In this document: positions 54,931-62,641 of the stretch, one piece after another | Numbering within the stretch: the first letter of the stretch is position 1 | How the letters are laid out: each line of letters starts with the position of its first letter | Assembly (NCBI RefSeq): GCF_030376615.1 | Contig: NZ_JARRAB010000007.1 | Location: 1 to 64,000, forward strand | Length of the DNA stretch: 64,000 nt | Source of the DNA: Pseudomonas sp. sp1636 | Lineage (GTDB): Bacteria; Pseudomonadota; Gammaproteobacteria; Pseudomonadales; Pseudomonadaceae | Direction: 5' to 3' | The notes under the pieces: model-generated | Told to the model about the DNA's origin: nothing | Seen by the model: the letters and a program-made list of their open reading frames with translations, nothing else | The model's database searches: none | Made by a program: the position numbers and the translations under genes

Positions 54931-55533
54931 TCAGCCAGCCTGGGCGCTGCGCTGCCACAGCGCGTAATACACCTGGCCGGCCTTCTGTTCGCGGTGCAGG
55001 CGCCAGTTGCCGGGCAGGCCGAGGCTGGAGGGCGGGTTTTCGCTTTCGCTGTAGATCCAGGCATCCGCCGCCAGCCAGCCGTGTTGTTCCAGCAGGTTGC
55101 AGGCGGGCAGGAGCAGATTCTGGCCGAACGGTGGGTCGAGAAATACCAGGTCGAACGGCGTGACGGCCTGGTTCTGCAAGTAGGCGAGGGCATCGCTTTG
55201 CAGCAACTGGCCGTTGTCGCAGTGCAGGGTCTGCAGGTGGCCGCGCAGGCTGGCGATGGCGCCGGGGTTGAGATCCAGCGCCAGGGCACTGCCGGCTCCG
55301 CGCGACAGCGCTTCGAGAAACAGCGCGCCGCTGCCGGCGAACGGGTCGAGCACCTTGGCGCCTTCGACGTAGGGCGCCAGCCAGTTGAACAGGGTTTCGC
55401 GCACGCGGTTGGGCGTGGGGCGCAGGCCGGCGGCCATGGGGAAGTTGAACTGGCGCGAGCGCCATTGCCCGCCGATGATCCGCAGTTGGCCATCGCCACC
55501 ATGGGCGGTTGCCGCTTTGTTTGGCTTGCGCAT
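54931..55533 (-). CDS. rsmD: 16S rRNA (guanine966-N2)-methyltransferase RsmD
   Basis: 200 residues. RIIGGQWRSRQFNFP opens the family; VLDPFAGSGALFLEALSRGA is the AdoMet-binding motif and DLVFLDPPFGQ the catalytic DPPF. It methylates G966 in the small ribosomal subunit. Its ATG overlaps the M16 gene stop by one base (TGATG in reverse). Confidence 0.94.
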   Translation of the reverse strand: MRKPNKAATAHGGDGQLRIIGGQWRSRQFNFPMAAGLRPTPNRVRETLFNWLAPYVEGAKVLDPFAGSGALFLEALSRGAGSALALDLNPGAIASLRGHLQTLHCDNGQLLQSDALAYLQNQAVTPFDLVFLDPPFGQNLLLPACNLLEQHGWLAADAWIYSESENPPSSLGLPGNWRLHREQKAGQVYYALWQRSAQAG

Positions 55534-57020
55534 CAGTGCTCCGGTACGGCAGAGGGTTGTTCGACGGGTTTGTCGCCGGGCGGCGGCAGTTCCTGCTGGG
55601 CCACGGTCGGTCCGACGCTGACGATGACCAGGGCGTCCGGGTCGAGGTGCTTGGCCATGGCGGCCTTGACCTGCTCGGTAGTGAGGGCTTGCACCGCACG
55701 CATGAAGTCTTCCAGGTGGCTCAGCGGCAGGTCGTAAAAGCCCATGGAGCCGAGTTGGCCGACGATCGCGGCGTTGCTCGCGGTGGACAGCGGGAAGCTG
55801 CCGGCCAGCTCGCGCTTGGCGTTGTCCAGTTCTTCCCGGGTCGGGCCGCTGGCCAGGTAGTCGCGCAGCATGTCCTTGACCAGTTGCAGGGTGCCGGTGC
55901 TGAGTTCGGCGCGGGTCTGCAGGTTGATCATGAACGGCCCGCGCGCCTGCATGGCGCTGAAACCGGAGTAGACGCCGTAGGCCAGGCCGCGCTTTTCGCG
56001 CACCTCGCTCATCAGCCGGGTGCCGAAACCGCCGCCGCCGAAAATCTGGTTGCCCAGATAGAGCGCGGCGTAGTCCGGGTCGCGGCGGTCGATGCCGAGC
56101 TGGGCGATCATCAGGTGGGTCTGGTTGGACGGGAACTCGATATGGCTGAGGCCGGCTTGCGGCGCGTCCGGCTGGGCAATGAGGGGCAGGGCCGGGCCTG
56201 CGGGCAATGCGGCGGAGACTTGTGCCGTGAGCGCTTCGGCTTCGCCGCGCGAGAGGTCGCCAACCAGGGCGATCACGGCGTTGCCGGCGGTGTAGGCCTT
56301 GGCATGGAAGGCCTGCAATTGCTCGCGGCCGATCGCCGGGACGGACTGTTCGTTGCCTTCGCTGGGGTGGGCGTAGGGGTGCTTGCCGTAAAGCCGCTCG
56401 AACAGTTGCAGGCTGGCCAGTTTGCCGGGGTTCTGCTTCTGGTACTCGAAGCCGGCCAGCACCTGGTTCTTGATCCGCAGCAGGGCGTCCTCGGGGAAGG
56501 TCGGTTGGCCGAGCACCTGGTTGAACAGTTGCAGGGCCGGCTCGCGTTTGTCCGCGGCGCTCAGGCTGCGCAGGCTGGCCACCGCCATGTCGCGGTAGGC
56601 GCCGTTGCCGAAGTCGGCGCCCAGGCTTTCGAAGCCGGCGGCGATGGCGCCGACGTCCTGGCCCGGCACGCCTTCGTTGAGCATGGCGTTGGTCAGCATC
56701 GCCAGCCCTGGCATGCCGTCATCCTGGCTGCTGCCGGCGGCGAAGGTCAGGCGCAGGTCGAACATCGGCAACTCGCGCGCCTCGACGAACAGCACCTTGG
56801 CGCCCTCGGCGGTTTGCCAGGTCTGGATCTCCAGATTGCGCCGGCTCGGTGCCTGGCCGTTGATTGCAGCCAAGGACTCGATCTTCGCCGGCGCCTCGGG
56901 CGCGGGCTGGACGTCGCCGGTGGGGGCGTCGGCACGGTTGGCCAGCAGGAGCAGGATCGCCAACAACGCCAGTACCGCCAGGCCGAGCAGGCCGTAGCGC
57001 AAACCATTGCGCTCACTCAT
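55533..57020 (-). CDS. M16 peptidase family protein lacking the zinc motif
   Basis: 495 residues with an N-terminal membrane anchor (about 7-27) and the M16 fold (LRLTFAAGSSQDDGMPGLAML, RGLAYGVYSGFSAM). The HxxEH zinc site is absent (the matching place reads PGLAMLTNAM), so it is a non-catalytic partner. The adjacent gene encodes the active subunit. ATG at 57020 overlaps the upstream gene by 8 bases (ATGAGTGA). Confidence 0.92.
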   Translation of the reverse strand: MSERNGLRYGLLGLAVLALLAILLLLANRADAPTGDVQPAPEAPAKIESLAAINGQAPSRRNLEIQTWQTAEGAKVLFVEARELPMFDLRLTFAAGSSQDDGMPGLAMLTNAMLNEGVPGQDVGAIAAGFESLGADFGNGAYRDMAVASLRSLSAADKREPALQLFNQVLGQPTFPEDALLRIKNQVLAGFEYQKQNPGKLASLQLFERLYGKHPYAHPSEGNEQSVPAIGREQLQAFHAKAYTAGNAVIALVGDLSRGEAEALTAQVSAALPAGPALPLIAQPDAPQAGLSHIEFPSNQTHLMIAQLGIDRRDPDYAALYLGNQIFGGGGFGTRLMSEVREKRGLAYGVYSGFSAMQARGPFMINLQTRAELSTGTLQLVKDMLRDYLASGPTREELDNAKRELAGSFPLSTASNAAIVGQLGSMGFYDLPLSHLEDFMRAVQALTTEQVKAAMAKHLDPDALVIVSVGPTVAQQELPPPGDKPVEQPSAVPEH

Positions 57021-58368
57021 CGTGCTTCTCCTCGGGTAGAACATGGGCGACGCTCAAGCGCTCGCGGGTAAAGAAGGTGTTCGCCGCGCTCTGGATATCG
57101 GCCGGGGTGACCGCTTCCAGGTCGGCCAGCTCCTGATCCAGCAGCGTCCAGGACAGGCCGACCGTCTCCAGTTGGCCGATGGCGGTGGCCTGGCTGGTGA
57201 TCGAGTCGCGCTCGTAGACCAGCCCGGCAATGACCTGGGCACGCACGCGGGCCAGCTCCTCGGCGGAGGGCGGGTTCTGCTGCAGATCCCGCAGCTCGCG
57301 CCACAGGCCGGCTTCGGCTTGCGCCAGGGTCTTGCCGGTTTGCACATTGGGCGTGGCGGACAGCACGAACAGGCTGTCGCCGCGCGGATGGGCGTCATAC
57401 CAGGCGGAGGCCGCGGAAACCAGTTCCTCGCCACGCTCCAGGCGCGACGGCAGGCGGGCGCTGTAGCCGCCGTCGAGCAGGGTGGCGAGCAGGCGCAAGG
57501 CATGCACCTGGCGCGGGGTTTCGGCGGTGGCCAGGCCCGGCACGTTGAAGCCCAGCAGCAGGCTCGGCAGTTGGGTTTTCAGGTGCAGGGTGATCCGCCG
57601 CTCGCCCGGCGCGGCCAGCTCGCGGGGGATTTTCGCCGCGGGCACCGCGCGTGCGGGGATGGCGCCGAAATAGCGTTCGGCGAGCACCTTCACCTCGCTG
57701 GCGCTGACATCGCCAACCACCACCAGGGTGGCGTTGTTCGGCACGTACCAGGCGGCATACCAGGCGCGCAGCTCCTCGACGGTCATGCGCTCGAGGTCGG
57801 CCATCCAGCCGATGGTCGGAGTGTGGTAACCGCTGGCGGGGTAGGCCATGGCCTTGAACCGCTCGTACGCCAGCGCGCCGGGTTTGTCGTCGGTGCGCAG
57901 GCGCCGTTCTTCCTTGATCACCTCGATCTCGCGGGCGAATTCATCGGCCGGAAGCGCAAGGCTGGCCAGGCGGTCGGCTTCCAGTTCCAGGGCCACGGCC
58001 AGACGGTCGCGGGCCAAGACCTGGTAGTAGGCGGTGTAGTCGTCGCTGGTGAAGGCGTTCTCCTCGGCGCCGAGTTCGCGCAGGATGCGCGAGGCTTCGC
58101 CGGGGCCGAGCTTGCGGCTGCCTTTGAACATCATGTGCTCGAGGGCGTGGGACAGGCCGGTCTGGCCGGGCGTCTCGTAGCTGGAGCCGACCTTGTACCA
58201 GAGCTGGGACACCACCACCGGCGCGCGGTGATCTTCGCGGACGATGACCTTGAGGCCGTTGTCCAGGCTGAACTCGTGGGTCGGCTGTGGTTCGGCAGCC
58301 GTGGCCAGCAGCGGCAGGCCGATGGCGGCGAGCAACAGGGTTGCGGCGCGTAGAGCGATCATATGCAT
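57013..58368 (-). CDS. M16 zinc peptidase, catalytic subunit
   Basis: 451 residues. The signal peptide (MHMIALRAATLLLAAIGLPL) is followed by the inverzincin motif HALEH in TGLSHALEHMMFKGS and, about 75 residues on, the second zinc Glu in EREVIKEERRLR-like EIEVIKEERR. As with its PA0372 counterpart, it likely forms a heterodimer with the next protein and degrades peptides in the periplasm. Start at 58368 or 58362; no clear ribosome site. The gene ends with an ATGAGTGA overlap. Confidence 0.92.
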   Translation of the reverse strand: MHMIALRAATLLLAAIGLPLLATAAEPQPTHEFSLDNGLKVIVREDHRAPVVVSQLWYKVGSSYETPGQTGLSHALEHMMFKGSRKLGPGEASRILRELGAEENAFTSDDYTAYYQVLARDRLAVALELEADRLASLALPADEFAREIEVIKEERRLRTDDKPGALAYERFKAMAYPASGYHTPTIGWMADLERMTVEELRAWYAAWYVPNNATLVVVGDVSASEVKVLAERYFGAIPARAVPAAKIPRELAAPGERRITLHLKTQLPSLLLGFNVPGLATAETPRQVHALRLLATLLDGGYSARLPSRLERGEELVSAASAWYDAHPRGDSLFVLSATPNVQTGKTLAQAEAGLWRELRDLQQNPPSAEELARVRAQVIAGLVYERDSITSQATAIGQLETVGLSWTLLDQELADLEAVTPADIQSAANTFFTRERLSVAHVLPEEKHDE

Positions 58369-58575
58369 GGGAATGAGGTCACCGTGATGGGCTGCGTGCG
58401 TCGCCGAGTATGCCGTTGAGAGGTTGCAGCGTGGTGGCTGCAGGAGATCCCTGGGCATGCAGTTGTCGACGGATTCTAGCGGTAAGTGGCTATTAACAGA
58501 ACCGTGAGACTCCTGAGGTGTGCCGGCGTTCCTTGGCCTGGGGTCGCGCAACTATTGCGAATATTGCGAAAGCGG

Positions 58576-59508
58576 TCATTCAGTGCTGCTGCTCAAGCCA
58601 AAGCCGCGCCGGTCGAAGAACGCGGCCAGGTAATCGATAAAGGTTTGCACCTTGCGCGTGGCCCGGCGGTGGCTGGGGTAAACGGCGAGGATCAGCGGGC
58701 CGAAGGCATCCGGATCGAAGTCGTACTCCGTCATCATCTGGAGCAATTGGCCGGTCTCCAGATAGGGCTGCACACTCCACAGGGGGCAGGCGTGCAGGCC
58801 TACTCCCAGCAGGCAGTTGGTCAGCAGCAGGTCGTAGTTGTCGCTTGCCAGGCGTGCTTGCGGCACCGGGGTGCGCAGGCGTACGCCGTGGTGCGCCAGC
58901 CACCAGTAGTGTTGATCCAGCGCCGGGTGGCGGTAGAGCAGCCATTGGTGGCGGCCGAAGGTTGCCGGCGTGACCGGCGTCGGGTTGGCCGCCAGGTAGG
59001 CCGGGCTGGCGCACAGGACGATGCGATTGTGCCCCAGCGGTTTGGCAATCAGCCCCGGCAGGTCGCTGCGGCCCTCGCGCAAGGCCAGGTCATAACCGCC
59101 CTCGGCCAGGTCGACGAAGGCGTCGCACAAATCCACCCGCAGGCTGAGCTGCGGATGTTCGGCGAGAAAATCGGCGCAGACTCGATCGAGAAACGCCCGG
59201 CCAAACGCCAAGGGGGCGGTCAGTCTCAGGCTGCCATGCAGGCCCTGCTTGAGCTGGCCGATCTCTTCGCCGGCATCGTGCAGGCGCTGCAGCACCTGGC
59301 GGGCGGTCTCCAGGTAGAGCCGGCCGGCCTCGGTCAGCGCCGTGCGTCGGGTGCTGCGCTCGAACAGTTGCGCGCCCAGTTCCGCTTCCAGGTGGCTGAC
59401 CGCCTTGGTCAGGGCCGAAGGGGTCTTGCCCAACTGCTCGGCCGCACGGCTGAAACTGCCCTGTTCGGCGGTGGCGACAAACATGCTCAGGGCGCCGAGC
59501 TTGTCCAT
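58576..59508 (-). CDS. LysR family transcriptional regulator
   Basis: 310 residues: winged helix-turn-helix (1-60; FSRAAEQLGKTPSALTKAVSHLEAELG) and periplasmic-binding-like effector domain (about 90-295). ATG at 59508. It is divergent from the amidohydrolase gene, with 108 bases between them, so it probably controls that gene and the TorF-like porin. The palindrome CGGCAG-N7-CTGCCG at 59542-59560 lies in the gap as a candidate site, although it is not the T-N11-A form. Confidence 0.9.
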   Translation of the reverse strand: MDKLGALSMFVATAEQGSFSRAAEQLGKTPSALTKAVSHLEAELGAQLFERSTRRTALTEAGRLYLETARQVLQRLHDAGEEIGQLKQGLHGSLRLTAPLAFGRAFLDRVCADFLAEHPQLSLRVDLCDAFVDLAEGGYDLALREGRSDLPGLIAKPLGHNRIVLCASPAYLAANPTPVTPATFGRHQWLLYRHPALDQHYWWLAHHGVRLRTPVPQARLASDNYDLLLTNCLLGVGLHACPLWSVQPYLETGQLLQMMTEYDFDPDAFGPLILAVYPSHRRATRKVQTFIDYLAAFFDRRGFGLSSSTE

Positions 59509-59541
59509 AGTGTTTTTCCTGTTTGGCAAGAATGTTTTGCT

Positions 59542-59560
59542 CGGCAGCGCTGTTCTGCCG
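59542..59560. promoter_or_regulatory. Palindrome between LysR and amidohydrolase genes
   Basis: CGGCAG and CTGCCG arms with seven bases between. It sits 34 bases before the LysR start and 57 before the amidohydrolase start. A plausible regulator site, not confirmed. Confidence 0.35.
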
Positions 59561-59616
59561 CTGCCTATCCGCCGCTAGTCTCATGGCCAGACCAATAAAA
59601 ACTAGAGGCTGCGGCG

Positions 59617-61359
59617 ATGCAACGATTTATTCCAGGCTTGTTGGCCGGCGTGCTGGCTTTTTCCTCGATGGAAGCCATGGCGGCGGCGGATCTGTTGTTA
59701 TTCAACGGCAAGGTGTTTACCGCCGAACCCGGCCAGCCGCTGGCCCAGGCGGTGGCGGTGGCGGGCGGCAAGATCCTCAAGGTCGGCAGCGATGCCGAAA
59801 TCCAAGCCCTGGCCGATGCCGATACGCAACGGGTCGACCTGGCGGGCAAGGTGTTGATGCCGGGCATGATCGACAGCCACAGCCATCCGGTCATGGGCGC
59901 CATGGCCAGCCTGCGGGCCAACCTGTATGACGAGGTGCTGGCGCTGGCCGAGCTGGAGCAGTGGATCCTCGAACAGGATCGGGCCGGCAGCGCGCGCATG
60001 GGCGATCTGATCGTGATTTCCGGCGCCAGTTCGGCCTATTGGCAGCAGAGCGCCGGGCTGGGCGCTATCTTCAACCAGGGCCGTTGGGCCGAGCAGCCGC
60101 TGGTGCTCGATGGCATCGACGGGCATACCGGCTGGGCCAATCAAGCCCTGCTCAAGCGCCTGAACATCGATGCCGGACTGGTGCGCAGCCTGTCCGACAA
60201 GGAGCGCGGTTTTATCGGCCACGATGCCGACTTCAACCCCACCGGCTACCTGGCGGAGAATGGCTGGGATCGGGTGCGTAGCCAGTATCCGGCGCCCAGC
60301 GAGGCCGACATGCTCGCAGCCGCCCGCGAGGCGGTGAAGATCAACAACCGGGTCGGCATCACCGCCTGGATGGATGCGGCGGCCAATGCCGGTGACGGCG
60401 ATGGCCTGTTCGAGCTGCGCCCCAGCGAACAAGACCTGGGCGTGCTGCCGCTGTACCGCGCGCTGGCCGAGCAGGGCGAGCTCAGCGCCCACGTCGCCGC
60501 GCTGCTGGTGACCCATCCGCAAAGCCAGCCGGCCGACCTGCAGGTGCTGGACAAGGTCATGCAGCAGTTCCGGGGCGTGCCCAACCTGAGTTTCCCCGGC
60601 ATCAAGATTTTCGCCGACGGCGTCATGGAGTTCCCGGGGCAGACCGCCGCGGTGCTCGAACCGTTCAACAACAGCCGCAAACGCGGCGAGCTGCTGATCG
60701 ACCCGGCCGGCTTCGGCGGGTTGGTGACGGCTGCCGAACAGCGGGGCTGGATCGTGCATGTGCATGCGGTGGGCGACCGCGCGGTGCGTGAGGCGCTGAA
60801 CGGCTTCGAGCAGGCGCGCCAGCTCAACCCCGCGCCGCTGGCGCACAGCATCAGCCACCTGCAGATGGTCGATCCCGCGGAGTTCCCGCGCTTTCAGCAG
60901 CTCGGCGTGATCGCCTCCATGCAGCTGCTCTGGGCCACCGCCGAGAGCTACACCGAGGAGCTGGTCAAGCCCTACGTGAGCGCCGCGGCTTACCTGCACC
61001 AGTACCCGGCGCGCTCGCTGCACCAGGCTGGCGCGACTATCGCCGGCGCCAGCGACTGGCCGGTGTCCAGTCCCAATCCGTGGAACGCCATCGCCCAGGC
61101 CAGCACCCGCAAGGGCCCGCTCGGGGTGCTCAACGGCGCCGAGAGCATCGACCGCGAAAGCATGTTCCAGGCCTACACCCTCAATGCGGCCAAGGCCCTG
61201 CGCCTGGAGCAGCGCATCGGCTCCCTGGCGCCGGGCAAGCAGGCCGACCTGATCGTGCTGGATCGCGACGTGTTCCAGGTCAGCGACGAGCAGCTGTTCG
61301 ACACCCAGGTGCTGCGCACCTACTTCGCCGGCCAACTGGTGCACGCTCAGGAGTCCTGA
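59617..61359 (+). CDS. Exported amidohydrolase, YtcJ-like (Amidohydro_3)
   Basis: 580 residues with a signal peptide (MQRFIPGLLAGVLAFSSMEAMA). Metal-dependent hydrolase landmarks: MIDSHSHPVMG near residue 85, HVHAVGDRAV near 385 and ASDWPVSSPNPW near 475, then AYTLNAAKALRLEQRIGSLAPGKQADLIVLDRD. The family cleaves amide-type bonds in diverse metabolites; the substrate is unknown. AGAGG lies 8 bases before the ATG. Paired with the TorF-like porin 86 bases downstream, it may use a periplasmic substrate. Confidence 0.9.
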   Translation: MQRFIPGLLAGVLAFSSMEAMAAADLLLFNGKVFTAEPGQPLAQAVAVAGGKILKVGSDAEIQALADADTQRVDLAGKVLMPGMIDSHSHPVMGAMASLRANLYDEVLALAELEQWILEQDRAGSARMGDLIVISGASSAYWQQSAGLGAIFNQGRWAEQPLVLDGIDGHTGWANQALLKRLNIDAGLVRSLSDKERGFIGHDADFNPTGYLAENGWDRVRSQYPAPSEADMLAAAREAVKINNRVGITAWMDAAANAGDGDGLFELRPSEQDLGVLPLYRALAEQGELSAHVAALLVTHPQSQPADLQVLDKVMQQFRGVPNLSFPGIKIFADGVMEFPGQTAAVLEPFNNSRKRGELLIDPAGFGGLVTAAEQRGWIVHVHAVGDRAVREALNGFEQARQLNPAPLAHSISHLQMVDPAEFPRFQQLGVIASMQLLWATAESYTEELVKPYVSAAAYLHQYPARSLHQAGATIAGASDWPVSSPNPWNAIAQASTRKGPLGVLNGAESIDRESMFQAYTLNAAKALRLEQRIGSLAPGKQADLIVLDRDVFQVSDEQLFDTQVLRTYFAGQLVHAQES

Positions 61360-61444
61360 CCCGCTGCGTCCGATCGGCCCTGCTCCGCGTTGGAGTGGGG
61401 CGGGCGGAACCTCGATCCACCCCGATAACAATAAGGAAAACCCT

Positions 61445-62191
61445 ATGCGCGCGTTAACCGCCTTCGTTATGGCTGCTCTGGGATTGGCTCCGCTTGGCCA
61501 GCTACAGGCCTTGGAGCTGAACCAACAGTTCGACTTGCAGATCACCCCCAAGCTGCTCAGCGATTACCGCTCCAGCGGCATTTCGCAAACCCTGGGCGAC
61601 CCGGCCTTGCAGCTGGATGTGCTGCTGGCCCATGCCAGCGGCCTGTATGCCGGGGTCTGGAGCAGCAATGTCGAGTATGGCTATGACTGGGAACAGGACG
61701 ACGACTACGGCACCCGTCAGGAGGTCGACTACTACGCCGGCTATTACTGGCAGATCGACGACGACCTCAGCCTCGACCTTTACTACAACAGCTACAGCTA
61801 CCCGGGGGAGGGCCAGTTCAACGGCGCCGATGTCTACCTGACCCTGGATGCCTACGGCTTCTTTATCGGCGGCAAGCACTCGGCCGATGTCGACGAGAGC
61901 AGTTCCAGCTACTTCGCCGGCTACCGCACCCAGTTGCCGCTGGAGATCGGCCTGGAGTTGAAAGCCGAGAATGTCGACTACAAGGACAAGGTGTTCTTCA
62001 ACAAGGACTGGATCCGTGGCCAGGAGGACTACAACAACTGGAGCATCGGCCTGCAGCGGGAAATGCTCGGGGTGAACTGGGGCGCGAGCTATGTCGATAC
62101 CGATCTGTCGCAGGCCGAGTGCATGAGTTACATGGGCTATGACGACCTGTGCAGCGCCACCCTGGTCTTCAGTGCCAGCCAGACCTTCTGA
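61445..62191 (+). CDS. TorF-family (Gcw_chp) putative outer-membrane porin
   Basis: 248 residues; signal peptide (MRALTAFVMAALGLAPLGQLQA) then a beta-barrel pattern of alternating aromatic strands (LLSDYRSSGISQTLGDPALQ, GLYAGVWSSNVEYGYDWE, YYAGYYWQIDDDLSLDLYYNSYSYPG) ending in Phe. Near the end lie Cys217 and Cys225-type residues (QAECMSYMGYDDLCSA). The opening ...SGISQT is the hallmark of this family. AAGGA is 8 bases before the ATG. It likely lets the amidohydrolase substrate through the outer membrane. Confidence 0.87.
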   Translation: MRALTAFVMAALGLAPLGQLQALELNQQFDLQITPKLLSDYRSSGISQTLGDPALQLDVLLAHASGLYAGVWSSNVEYGYDWEQDDDYGTRQEVDYYAGYYWQIDDDLSLDLYYNSYSYPGEGQFNGADVYLTLDAYGFFIGGKHSADVDESSSSYFAGYRTQLPLEIGLELKAENVDYKDKVFFNKDWIRGQEDYNNWSIGLQREMLGVNWGASYVDTDLSQAECMSYMGYDDLCSATLVFSASQTF

Positions 62192-62641
62192 TGCCCACGA
62201 GCGAGGACAGCGCCGTGAACTCCCCCGGCCTGCTCGCCGCCGTCGGCCTGCTGGCACCGATTCAAGGAAGTGGCCGGCGGCTGAGTCGGTCGACATGCTC
62301 CCTGGCGCTCGTGGGGCTTGCAGCGAGGAGGCGTCCATATGCGACAGATAGACCTGCTCCGCGGCGGCTTATAGTGGTAAAGTCGCGCGCAATTCTCGTG
62401 TGTTGCCCGTCAGCATGACTGGCTTCATGTCGGCTTGAGCCCTGTGCGGTCAAAGCCACACGCACGGTTCTTGGGGCTCCCGCTCAGGAATGATCCGGGG
62501 GTCGCCCGACCTTACCGGCGGCCACGTCTGGTATCTGGTCTGAATGTTACTGTGCGCTTCCTTCAGCTTTATATTCTGCTGCGCAGCCAATGTTCCAGAC
62601 CCGCCCACTGGCGCGTCGCACCTTTGAGATAGCCGTCCTCC
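62192..62641. other. Gene-free region before ftsY
   Basis: 450 bases with several short frames in all directions but none with family features. The base composition falls slightly towards the ftsY end (62540-62600). It probably holds the ftsY promoter, which I cannot place with confidence. No strong terminator behind the TorF-like gene is visible. Confidence 0.4.

Noticed and set aside
55509..58353. Long plus-strand frames (520 and 436 codons) over the M16 peptidase genes
   Set aside because: Both are complements of convincing peptidase genes and show no recognisable domain.
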